DNA of 5,588 bases from Nitrospinaceae bacterium (GTDB lineage Bacteria; Nitrospinota; Nitrospinia; Nitrospinales; VA-1), in assembly GCA_029937635.1 (NCBI GenBank), contig JAPYPM010000157.1:1-5588 (forward strand), given 5' to 3'. The position numbers and the translations under genes were made by a program. The notes beneath the pieces are model-generated. The model saw only the letters and a program-made list of their open reading frames with translations, was not told the origin of the DNA and did not search any database. Below are positions 1 through 5,588 of this stretch, piece by piece (the stretch's first letter is position 1; the number at the start of each line of letters is the position of its first letter).

Positions 1-180
1 GAGTGAAAGTAGGAGGGAAAATTCTTTAATGGGGTGGAGCCACTCGTTATGCGGGTCTAAAAATTTTCCAGCACCAATATAAAATGCACCACCAACAAAA
101 AATATAACGAGCGCGAGAAATAAAATGCGCTCTCGCACCCAGACTTTAAGAGAAAGATTCTCTGTAACTAGCTGAGACAT
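1..180 (-). CDS. N-terminal 60 residues of a membrane protein, cut by the window edge
   Basis: An ATG at 178-180 opens a reading frame that stays open to the left edge, so only the N-terminus is present. The peptide starts MSQLVTENLSLKVWVRER, a short polar and basic cytoplasmic head. A strongly hydrophobic stretch rich in L, V, I, F and G follows at about residues 19-37, most likely a transmembrane helix. After a short polar link containing DPHNEWLHPIKE, the chain turns hydrophobic again (FSLLLSL), probably the start of a second helix. By the positive-inside rule the N-terminus is cytoplasmic. No strong Shine-Dalgarno site precedes the ATG. The gene has its own candidate promoter at 244-272 and lies beyond the terminator of the VWA operon, so it is probably a separate transcription unit. 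The family cannot be named from 60 residues. Confidence 0.72.
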   Translation of the reverse strand, partial: MSQLVTENLSLKVWVRERILFLALVIFFVGGAFYIGAGKFLDPHNEWLHPIKEFSLLLSL

Positions 181-202
181 TTAACTAACCGGCTTAAAGA
201 AT

Positions 203-232
203 TAAAAATAACTTGGAAGGCAAAAGCCTCCC
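203..232 (-). terminator. Hairpin with U-rich tail at the 5' end of the truncated gene's transcript
   Basis: Read on the minus strand, GGGAGGC, a TTTT loop and GCCTTCC form a 7-bp stem with one G-U wobble (215-221 pairs with 226-232). It is followed by AAG and then TTATTTTTA. This is the form of an intrinsic terminator. On the plus strand the wobble becomes an A-C mismatch, so the structure favours minus-strand RNA. It lies only 23 nt before the ATG at 180 and just after the predicted transcription start near 237. It may therefore be a 5'-stabilising stem, an attenuator, or a second terminator for read-through from the VWA operon. The sequence alone cannot decide between these. Confidence 0.5.
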
Positions 233-243
233 TTAACAGTTTG

Positions 244-272
244 ATCTTACAGGAGGTTTACTAGATTTTCAA
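244..272 (-). promoter_or_regulatory. Candidate sigma70-type promoter for the truncated membrane protein gene
   Basis: On the minus strand a -35 box TTGAAA (267-272, five of six consensus bases) is separated by exactly 17 bp from a -10 box TAAGAT (244-249, four of six). Transcription would start near 237, giving a leader of about 57 nt that begins almost directly with the hairpin at 215-232. The promoter sits just after the terminator that closes the VWA operon, where a new unit would be expected to begin. AT-rich DNA gives chance matches, so this stays a prediction. Confidence 0.5.
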
Positions 273-285
273 ATGGGAAGTCTCT

Positions 286-314
286 AAAAAACTTGTGAAT
301 TGCATTCCCACAAG
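286..314 (-). terminator. Rho-independent terminator of the DUF4159-VWA operon
   Basis: On the minus strand CTTGT (310-314) pairs with ACAAG (292-296), and GAAT (304-307) pairs with ATTC (297-300). This gives 9 bp around a 3-nt GCA loop, with a 2-nt GG bulge. A run of six T follows directly (286-291). It lies about 110 nt after the stop codon of the VWA gene and before the promoter of the next gene. On the plus strand the same stem is followed by CACA and then six T, so it could act weakly in both directions, but no plus-strand gene ends here. Confidence 0.7.
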
Positions 315-425
315 CACATTTTTTAATTATTAATATTTAACCGTAAGTCTCGAACATAAAAAACAAACCCACAACATTTTTAAAACTAATATTTGTTTCT
401 TCTACCTCACTTATTTTTCCATTAT

Positions 426-2723
426 CTAACTAAGGCCTGATTTACGTCGAGTAAACCACTCGAGAGAAAGAGAGCTTAGAATTAGACCGTATACCCACCA
501 GTTATCCCAAAGCGGAACAAGCTTACTGCTAGTCTTAATTTCAATTTTTGGGTTTTTGAAACTGACTTTTGAAAAGTCAGTTTGTTTTGTCAACACTTCA
601 TAATTGCCCCCAGAAATTTCGGCTATTCTCTTTAATAAAGTTTCGTTGACTCTAGGTTTTTGAAACTCAGCCGTCTCACTAAAAACCGAAAACTCCGTCT
701 TCTCTTCCAGTTTAAGTTTATCTGTCCCAGTTTTAGCTTTAATGGTGTAAAATCCTTCCTCCACAGGAGTAAATCGGTGAGAAGCTTCTCCGTTCTCGTT
801 GGTCTTAAGGGTGGTAAGCTTCATGTCACCTGAACGCGTTTTCATAGTCAACAATACTTTTGCTTCTGCGTAAGGGTTGTAGTTTGAGTGAGAAACAGAT
901 ACACGAAGTAGCACCTCTTCTCCTTCCTCATAGCGCTCCTTGTGCGTTTCTAATTTTAGCAACCGTGTCCCTGGTTCATCGATCAACCAGTTAATAAGAT
1001 TATTCCAAAATCTATTGTAATAACGCCCACTCCCGCCCACTCCTACCTGTCTAAAATTCCAGTTCCACAGAGAATCTGTTGCGACAATAAGACTTCTCCC
1101 CTTACCAACACGCCAGGAAACCAATACTGGATATTTGTCACGACCCTTTATAAACCACGCTAAAGTATTCGCATCTTTACGTGGTTTTAGCCCAATATTG
1201 ATTCCATTAAGTTTTGACATGTTCTCCCAAGCTATACTGTTAGCAACTGATTCTTTTTCCAGTTGAAGTATAGGATGGCTAAATTGATTCTTTTCAAGTT
1301 GCAAATCAAACGACTCATCTAAAAATAATTGCGGTTCATCTCCCAAGTCTACCGGCAAAATTTCTTCTATATCGGTTTGCGCATATCCTCCTTCCTGAAA
1401 TGATAGTTCACCTCCGATCATCGCGAAGGCACCTCCGTTTTCTACAAAGTTTTTTATATTAGTCAGATATCCTTTATCTATAAATGGCTTGTAACTAAAA
1501 TTCTGAAATAAAACTAAATCAAATGAATTGAGATAATCGTTAAACAATAAATTGGTTGGAAATGGGATAAGGCTCAATTCAGAAGTAGGTGAAACCACAT
1601 CGTCATCCAATGTTCGTAAAATAAAAAAAGATAAAAGATCAATCTTCGGATGATTGGCTAAAACCTCACGTAAAAAACGAGAGTCCCATGATGGGCGCCC
1701 ATTCAAATGAAGGATACGAATACGGTCACGGATGACTTTAATCTGAAAGTCTATCCTGTTATTATTATCTACAGACTCACCTGCAAAGAGCGGGACAGTA
1801 AGGGAGTATATGTGCTTACCTAGCACATTTGGAGTGAACTCCAGTTCTACTGAATAACGATTCTCTCTCTCCCTAATCTCTAAAACATGGGAAAGCAATA
1901 TGGCATCTCCATCTTTGAGCACGAGCGGTATATTTTTATTCCCCATATTTGAGGCGCCTATCGTAACTGTCAAGCGCACTGGTTGATGAATAAATCCAAA
2001 ATCGGCTGCATCAACTTCCTCAATCGCTAAATCTTTGAACATATGATTGGTTCCTGCTTGAAAACTGTAAATAGGTCCGTCTCCCCCTGTAAGAAGAGTC
2101 TTCAACTCGGAAGAAATATTATCAGATTTTATAGAAAGGTCTGCCCCATCCGTAAACAACATTACACCTTGCAGGGATTTACCTTCATAGCGCGTTTTTA
2201 ATTTAGAAAAAACCGCTTCAAAATCGGTGTTGGTTTTATTCGGACTGTAACGTCTAGCTGAACCGAGCGAAGAAATCGTTTCTATTTGGTCGGATATTGA
2301 GTAATAGTCGAGTTGAAAAATATTAGACAAAGACTCTAATACGCCTTGGTTTTTTTCAAAAGCCTGACGAACAAAATCGATTCGAGGTTGTTCTGATGGA
2401 AATGTTTTTATGGACATACTCTTAGTACTATCAACTAAAATAGCAATTCTATTTTTAAGAGTATGACTTTTTCGGAATTCAAGTTCTGGCTGTAAGAGAA
2501 TCAATATCAACAGAAAAAAAGTAAAAGCTCTCAGGCTAATAAGAAGGGCTTTACGGAATGGTGAATGGATTCGTTTAAGACTGGTCCAGAAAAACCATAG
2601 AGCAAGCGGGCTCACAAACAATAATAATATCCATACGTAAAATAGCTCTGTTAAAGCAAAATTAAGACCCGCTTCATTAAACTTACCGCTGTCTAAATCA
2701 AATAAATCGATAAAGGTCTTCAT
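426..2723 (-). CDS. Membrane-anchored VWA and glutamine-amidotransferase-like protein, partner of DUF4159
   Basis: The 765-residue protein is a large envelope protein with several domains. Two transmembrane helices (about 28-46 and 58-77) flank a basic loop (KRIHSPFRK), which places the following domains in the periplasm. A von Willebrand A domain spans about 90-225 with all MIDAS elements: D98-S-T-K-S102, a Thr near 166 (NTDFEAVF) and TDG at 191-193, so metal binding is plausible. A beta-rich Ig-like stretch follows at about 235-330. A class I glutamine-amidotransferase-like fold comes next at about 333-560, seen in LHLNGRPSWDSRFLR, ENGGAFAMIGGELSF and ATDSLWNW. The catalytic Cys of true amidotransferases is not seen at the expected turn, so it is probably non-enzymatic. 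A second Ig-like domain spans about 588-685. A last helix (about 738-756) ends in the basic tail RRKSGLS. The start overlaps the stop of the DUF4159 gene (ATGA), implying translational coupling. Family members often accompany MoxR ATPases. The exact role is unknown; a part in envelope protein assembly or quality control is inferred. Confidence 0.9.
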   Translation of the reverse strand: MKTFIDLFDLDSGKFNEAGLNFALTELFYVWILLLFVSPLALWFFWTSLKRIHSPFRKALLISLRAFTFFLLILILLQPELEFRKSHTLKNRIAILVDSTKSMSIKTFPSEQPRIDFVRQAFEKNQGVLESLSNIFQLDYYSISDQIETISSLGSARRYSPNKTNTDFEAVFSKLKTRYEGKSLQGVMLFTDGADLSIKSDNISSELKTLLTGGDGPIYSFQAGTNHMFKDLAIEEVDAADFGFIHQPVRLTVTIGASNMGNKNIPLVLKDGDAILLSHVLEIRERENRYSVELEFTPNVLGKHIYSLTVPLFAGESVDNNNRIDFQIKVIRDRIRILHLNGRPSWDSRFLREVLANHPKIDLLSFFILRTLDDDVVSPTSELSLIPFPTNLLFNDYLNSFDLVLFQNFSYKPFIDKGYLTNIKNFVENGGAFAMIGGELSFQEGGYAQTDIEEILPVDLGDEPQLFLDESFDLQLEKNQFSHPILQLEKESVANSIAWENMSKLNGINIGLKPRKDANTLAWFIKGRDKYPVLVSWRVGKGRSLIVATDSLWNWNFRQVGVGGSGRYYNRFWNNLINWLIDEPGTRLLKLETHKERYEEGEEVLLRVSVSHSNYNPYAEAKVLLTMKTRSGDMKLTTLKTNENGEASHRFTPVEEGFYTIKAKTGTDKLKLEEKTEFSVFSETAEFQKPRVNETLLKRIAEISGGNYEVLTKQTDFSKVSFKNPKIEIKTSSKLVPLWDNWWVYGLILSSLSLEWFTRRKSGLS

Positions 2724-3475
2724 GGCAACTTATTTCTCTTTAATCGCTCAAGGATAATAGGCAAATGAACCATGTCTTTTTTATAGTCTAGTGTCAGCGC
2801 ATACATAACAATGTTTACTCCGAGTCTTATTGCAAGCTGCCTTTGTCTGTTACCCCCGCCAACAATATCATAAGTCCATTGCCCCAGCTTATCTCTTGCC
2901 CAAGCACCCCCAAGGTCGTTGGCTGAGTAAACAAGAACCGTTCTCCCTTTAATATTAATTCCTTCCAAGTATGGGCTAACCTGCTTTCGCCCAGACACTC
3001 GGTTAATCAAATAAAAAGAACGGAAGATTGAATGATCTCGGGAAATCTTCTTTAAAGGAACTTGCGGGAATAATGCCTCAATCATTTTACGAACCGAGAT
3101 ATCAAATTTTGAGTTAATACCAGAGGAATTGTCGTCTATAAGGAGAAACCCACCATAACTCAAATAATTTCTAAGTCGTTTTATGTCATTAGCAGAAAAT
3201 TCTTCAAACTTTCTACTCCCTGCCATATATATAAATGGATATCGATAGAGTTTGGGATAAGACAATGCAATCTGTGTCAATCCTCGGTTAGTCTCAATAG
3301 AAGTTCTGCGTTCAATCTGCCCTAGTAAACTATCAATGGCTGTCGGATAGGGCATAGAATGCCCACCTTCATACTTGATTTGAGGAATAAATAAGTTTGA
3401 ATAATCAGCGTCAGCAGTGGCTACCCAAACCTTAAATAAAAGCAAACCAATTATTAACTTAGATAAGTTGATCAT
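2720..3475 (-). CDS. DUF4159 domain protein, exported
   Basis: I recognise this as a DUF4159 protein. Hallmarks (numbered from an upstream TTG at 3511) are FIPQIKYEGG near residue 41, YPFIYMAGSRKFEEFS near 91, GGFLLIDDN near 120, and LVYSANDLGGAWA near 192 followed by the C-terminal NRQRQLAIRLGVNIVMYAL. The fold is thought to resemble class I glutamine amidotransferases without catalysis; this is family knowledge, not proven here. I chose the ATG at 3475 because it gives a normal signal peptide: K in the n-region, a hydrophobic core and an Ala-Asp-Ala cleavage site before DYSNLF. A longer form from the TTG at 3511 adds 12 residues (MKIFLPPLILRL) and cannot be excluded, since neither start has a Shine-Dalgarno site. 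The gene is first in its operon, and its TGA overlaps the ATG of the VWA gene. The mature protein probably works in the periplasm with the VWA partner. Its biochemical role is unknown. Confidence 0.88.
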   Translation of the reverse strand: MINLSKLIIGLLLFKVWVATADADYSNLFIPQIKYEGGHSMPYPTAIDSLLGQIERRTSIETNRGLTQIALSYPKLYRYPFIYMAGSRKFEEFSANDIKRLRNYLSYGGFLLIDDNSSGINSKFDISVRKMIEALFPQVPLKKISRDHSIFRSFYLINRVSGRKQVSPYLEGINIKGRTVLVYSANDLGGAWARDKLGQWTYDIVGGGNRQRQLAIRLGVNIVMYALTLDYKKDMVHLPIILERLKRNKLP

Positions 3476-3541
3476 TAATCTGAGTATAAGAGGGGGGAGA
3501 AAAATTTTCAATCATCATTGAGAAACACTTTTTAGTATCTA

Positions 3542-3547
3542 TTTATA
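3542..3547 (-). promoter_or_regulatory. Possible -10 element of the DUF4159-VWA operon
   Basis: The minus strand reads TATAAA here, about 30 bp before the TTG at 3511 and 66 bp before the preferred ATG at 3475. I found no good -35 box 16-18 bp further upstream, so support is only position in the divergent intergenic region plus one -10-like hexamer in AT-rich DNA. Confidence 0.25.
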
Positions 3548-3552
3548 AAACT

Positions 3553-3600
3553 TTGCCCCTCTCCATGCTGTAGGTTAAACTGCAATACAACTGATATAAA
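3553..3600 (+). promoter_or_regulatory. Candidate promoter region for the aminotransferase unit
   Basis: Two overlapping candidates are visible. TTGCCC (3553-3558), a 17-bp spacer and TAAACT (3576-3581) match four of six consensus bases in each box. Alternatively TATAAA at 3595-3600 is a better -10 box but lacks a good -35. The second would start transcription near 3607, almost on the GTG at 3609, and would fit only if translation begins at the ATG at 3627 or 3636. The region is shared with the divergent DUF4159 operon. Confidence 0.35.
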
Positions 3601-3626
3601 TTTATACCGTGACCCAGAAAAAATAT

Positions 3627-4718
3627 ATGAAAAAAATGACATTAATGAACCCAGGTCCTGTCAACGTAACTGACAGAGTAAGGGATGCTCAACTCCGTGG
3701 CGATCTGTGCCACCGAGAACCTGAATTTTTAGACCTAATGTTGTTGATCCGCAAAAACCTACTACAAGCGTTTGACATCGAAAAGGAATACTCGGCGATT
3801 TTAATAACTGGATCAGGAACGGCAGCCTTAGAGATGGCAGTTTCATCGTGCCTTAACCCAGACCGATCAATACTGGTAATTCAAAATGGCGTATATGGCG
3901 AACGCATCGGCAAAATGGCCGATGTATATCAAATGAAAAAACATACAATAAGTTATAACTGGGGTGAAATGCCGAGACTCGAGGAAGTTGAACAAGCGCT
4001 TCAAAAACATTCATCTATTGAAGTGATTGCCATGGTCCATCACGAAACAACAACTGGCCTATTGAATCCACTCCCTGAAATTGCATTGCTAGCGAAGCGA
4101 TACGATAAGCGGTTACTCGTAGATTGTATCAGTAGTTTAGGAGGAGATAAGATTAACTTCGGGCAATATCCTATCGATTTTGCGGTTGGGACCGCCAACA
4201 AATGCCTGCATGGTCTGCCAGGTGTTTCCTTTGTTTTTCATAGAAAAAAAGACCTCTCAAGAATAAAAGACTTACCTGCCCGTTCAATATACTTTAATCT
4301 AGCAGAGCATCTTAAAGCCCAAGAACAAGGAGACACACTTTTTACACCTGCAATCCAAGCACATTATGCTTTGGATGCCGCTCTTGAGGAATTGCTAGAA
4401 GAAACCGTCGATGGGCGAATAGAACGCTACCGAAAGGTCGCTAAAGACTTACGCAAAGGGTTTAAAGAAATTGGCTTTGAGTTTCTAATACCAGAAAGCC
4501 ACCAGTCCAATTGCCTTACTGCATTAAAACTTCCTAATGGCATTTCTTATGATTGGCTCCATGACAAGCTCAAAGAAAATGGATTTATCATTTATGCGGG
4601 ACAAGGTCTATTTAGTAAAGAAATTTTCAGAATCGCTAACATGGGCAACATTGAAAGTGAAAAAATCAATCTTTGCCTAAAAGTTCTCAAAGAATGCTTT
4701 ATAAAAATTGGGAAGTAG
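3627..4718 (+). CDS. phnW: 2-aminoethylphosphonate:pyruvate aminotransferase family protein (class V, PLP)
   Basis: This is a fold-type I class V aminotransferase, most like PhnW, which moves the amino group of 2-aminoethylphosphonate to pyruvate, giving phosphonoacetaldehyde and alanine; the reverse direction is used in biosynthesis. Counting from an upstream GTG at 3609, visible motifs are NPGPVNV (14-20), the cofactor-binding GSGT loop (68-71), HHETTTGLLNP (144-154), Asp172 in VDCISS for the pyridine nitrogen, Lys198 in TANKCLHGLPG as the PLP Schiff-base lysine, and FRIANMG (340-346), whose Arg should bind the substrate carboxylate. ANKC.HG.PG and HxETTTGxLNP match PhnW better than alanine-glyoxylate or serine-pyruvate enzymes. 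Length is normal for the family. Starts at GTG 3609, ATG 3627 or ATG 3636 are all possible; I prefer 3627 because family members begin only a few residues before NPGP. No strong Shine-Dalgarno site decides it. No other phosphonate gene is in the window, so direction and exact substrate are open. The enzyme is cytoplasmic. Confidence 0.85.
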   Translation: MKKMTLMNPGPVNVTDRVRDAQLRGDLCHREPEFLDLMLLIRKNLLQAFDIEKEYSAILITGSGTAALEMAVSSCLNPDRSILVIQNGVYGERIGKMADVYQMKKHTISYNWGEMPRLEEVEQALQKHSSIEVIAMVHHETTTGLLNPLPEIALLAKRYDKRLLVDCISSLGGDKINFGQYPIDFAVGTANKCLHGLPGVSFVFHRKKDLSRIKDLPARSIYFNLAEHLKAQEQGDTLFTPAIQAHYALDAALEELLEETVDGRIERYRKVAKDLRKGFKEIGFEFLIPESHQSNCLTALKLPNGISYDWLHDKLKENGFIIYAGQGLFSKEIFRIANMGNIESEKINLCLKVLKECFIKIGK

Positions 4719-4722
4719 GAGA
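4717..4722 (+). promoter_or_regulatory. Shine-Dalgarno site of the 220-aa gene, overlapping the phnW stop
   Basis: AGGAGA overlaps the TAG stop of the aminotransferase and lies 8 nt before the ATG at 4731. It is the clearest ribosome-binding site in the window. It fixes the start of the downstream gene and points to co-transcription and translational coupling of the two genes. Confidence 0.75.
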
Positions 4723-4730
4723 AATTTTAA

Positions 4731-5393
4731 ATGACTTTATATGAACTGATGAACGAATACGCTGCGGCAAACCCTTCTTCATCTAACAAGGAGGACTTGA
4801 CACCCGAATTAGGGGAAAACCTATCTCTTTTTCATTCAAGTTTAATTGAATGCGACCTTGCAAGCGAGAAACAAGGAGGAACGCCTCGTTTAATCGCAAA
4901 CCCCAGCGATATTGAACCATCCCACCTTAGTCACTTCATTGTGGCTTACCTACCTTTTAGTGCTATTACCGAAAAAACAGAAATCAATCATATTCTTTTT
5001 GGAATATACTCTTTTTTTGACTGGCTCGATAAAAAAAAAATCTCTCATGGACTCACAGACATAAACATTTCAAAACTTTTGAAACAGCTATGCGAAAAAC
5101 AAGAACGCTGCCTCAAGCTCAACCAACTACTCGACAATGAATCATCTCGAGTCCTTAAAGATCCACCAGTTATTCAAAACACACTCAACGATGTGTTTTT
5201 GGTCAAAAAAATTGAAGGAAACTTTGTCTCACTTAAAGGACGCCATCAGAAAAAACTATTACGATTAAGACTTCCACCCGACACCATCAAACTCATCCAA
5301 TTAGACGATTATCTAGATTTAATTGTGGGAGACACTTCTGAAAAATGGGTTTTACTGGACGCAGGCCAATCCTATCCAAAAATAAAAAAATAA
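4731..5393 (+). CDS. Uncharacterised two-part protein with a recombinase core-binding-like segment
   Basis: I do not recognise a named family for this 220-residue protein. It is soluble, with no signal peptide or membrane helix. Residues 1-60 are polar and probably helical, with a Ser/Asn-rich stretch (NPSSSNK). Residues about 62-135 form a helical block with the pattern HLSHFIVAYLPFS, then HILFGIYSFFDWLDKKKIS. This spacing of hydrophobic residues and the FFDWL element resemble the SAM-like core-binding domain that precedes the catalytic domain of tyrosine recombinases. The catalytic Arg/His/Tyr domain is absent. Residues about 153-215 look like a small beta-barrel: short alternating strands (DVFLVKKIEGNFVSLKG, KKLLRLRLP, YLDLIVGD, KWVLLDAG) with a basic patch RHQKKLLRLR. 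A nucleic-acid-binding or adaptor role is possible but only inferred. The gene starts 12 bp after the aminotransferase stop and is translationally coupled to it by a good Shine-Dalgarno site. The coding region contains a run of ten A at 5031-5040. Confidence 0.85.
   Translation: MTLYELMNEYAAANPSSSNKEDLTPELGENLSLFHSSLIECDLASEKQGGTPRLIANPSDIEPSHLSHFIVAYLPFSAITEKTEINHILFGIYSFFDWLDKKKISHGLTDINISKLLKQLCEKQERCLKLNQLLDNESSRVLKDPPVIQNTLNDVFLVKKIEGNFVSLKGRHQKKLLRLRLPPDTIKLIQLDDYLDLIVGDTSEKWVLLDAGQSYPKIKK
5031..5040 (+). repeat. Homopolymer run of ten A inside the 220-aa gene
   Basis: Ten consecutive A encode the Lys-Lys-Lys of WLDKKKIS at residues 101-103. Such a run is prone to replication or transcription slippage. 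A change of one base would cut the protein in its middle, removing the C-terminal barrel-like part. In AT-rich DNA such runs also occur by chance. Confidence 0.9.
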
Positions 5394-5588
5394 CGGCCAT
5401 CTGAAAGATACTTACTATTAACTATTAGCCTCTCACTTTTTTATATTGATAATGCCTAAAAAGTTAACTCCTAGGGTTTTGCAAAAATATCCGAAACAAC
5501 GAAAAAAAACCGTCGAACGGAGTTTTAAAGTATAAAACTAGCTATCTCTCATTGGCTTGCAAATGGTTTATCGTCTTGGATATAGTCT
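5394..5588. other. Intergenic region without a supportable gene
   Basis: After the stop of the 220-aa gene no frame gives a convincing protein. There is a tandem copy of ACTATTA (5414-5427), an isolated 27-codon frame at 5452-5535 on the plus strand with a basic product and no ribosome-binding site, and a small hairpin at 5506-5526. Two minus-strand frames entering from the right edge stay open for only 12 to 14 codons before their stops, so the tail of a converging gene cannot be confirmed or excluded. Confidence 0.5.
5506..5526 (+). terminator. Weak terminator-like hairpin downstream of the aminotransferase unit
   Basis: CCGT (5510-5513), a CGA loop and ACGG (5517-5520) form a perfect 4-bp stem. 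The flanking AAAA (5506-5509) and TTTT (5523-5526) could extend it past an AG bulge. The stem is short and lies about 115 nt after the stop at 5393, so it is a weak candidate for the end of the plus-strand unit. The A and T flanks would let it work in either direction. Confidence 0.22.

Noticed and set aside
233..256. Antiterminator model: minus-strand CCTCC (251-255) could pair with GGAGG in the 5' arm of the hairpin at 215-232
   Set aside because: The CCTCC lies in the spacer of the promoter at 244-272, so it would not be in RNA starting near 237. It would matter only if transcription came from further upstream.
251..256. AGGAGG on the plus strand, a perfect Shine-Dalgarno-like string
   Set aside because: The only nearby ATG (273) is 16 nt away and opens a four-codon frame, so it serves no gene on that strand.
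292..327. Short minus-strand frame encoding an 11-residue Cys/Trp-containing peptide (MCLWECNSQVF), a possible leader peptide
   Set aside because: It coincides with the operon terminator hairpin, has no ribosome-binding site, and its codons are explained by the stem sequence.
3459..3518. 19-residue minus-strand upstream frame (MMIENF...) overlapping the start of the DUF4159 gene
   Set aside because: It has no Shine-Dalgarno site, unremarkable composition and ends inside the signal peptide region, so chance is the simpler explanation.
3661..3846. 61-codon minus-strand reading frame inside the aminotransferase gene
   Set aside because: It lies wholly within a well-supported gene on the opposite strand, has no ribosome-binding site and resembles no family I know. 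It is a shadow frame.
5452..5535. 27-residue plus-strand frame with a Lys/Arg-rich product (MPKKLTPRVL...)
   Set aside because: It is very short, lacks a ribosome-binding site and its basic character follows from the A-rich sequence. It could be a real small protein, but nothing supports it.
5549..5588. Possible C-terminus of a minus-strand gene entering from the right edge (ending KPFASQ)
   Set aside because: A second minus-strand frame is open over nearly the same stretch, and 12 codons are too few to choose between a real gene end and chance.

Overview
The window is AT-rich bacterial DNA. It looks like a Gram-negative organism, because the minus-strand operon encodes a protein with a cleavable signal peptide and a partner whose large middle part should lie in the periplasm. 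The taxon cannot be fixed from the sequence. The DUF4159 plus VWA/glutamine-amidotransferase-like pair is known from several deep Gram-negative phyla, so an aquatic, non-model lineage is a guess only. Most starts have no clear Shine-Dalgarno site; only the gene at 4731 has a good one.

Layout: two transcription units diverge from an intergenic stretch at about 3476-3626. The minus-strand unit is a DUF4159 protein (2720-3475) followed, with a 4-bp ATGA overlap, by a 765-aa membrane-anchored VWA protein (426-2723). It is closed by a convincing Rho-independent terminator (286-314). Next on the minus strand comes a good sigma70-type promoter (244-272), a second hairpin with a U-rich tail at the predicted 5' end of the new transcript (203-232), and the first 60 codons of a membrane protein that runs off the left edge (1-180). 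The plus-strand unit is a class V PLP aminotransferase of the 2-aminoethylphosphonate:pyruvate type (3627-4718), followed 12 bp later by a 220-aa two-part protein of unknown function (4731-5393). The last 195 bp hold no gene I can defend.

How the genes fit together: the DUF4159 and VWA proteins almost certainly work together in the cell envelope. In many genomes this pair sits with a MoxR AAA+ ATPase and a DUF58 protein, and neither is in this window. The aminotransferase suggests making or breaking down a C2 phosphonate, but no other phosphonate gene is visible. Its downstream partner has a segment resembling the SAM-like core-binding domain of tyrosine recombinases but no recombinase catalytic domain, and it is the least explained gene here. 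I found no mobile element, CRISPR array, tRNA or rRNA. I do not see clear proof of a new system; the best leads are the aminotransferase/220-aa pair and the 5'-terminal hairpin upstream of the truncated gene.
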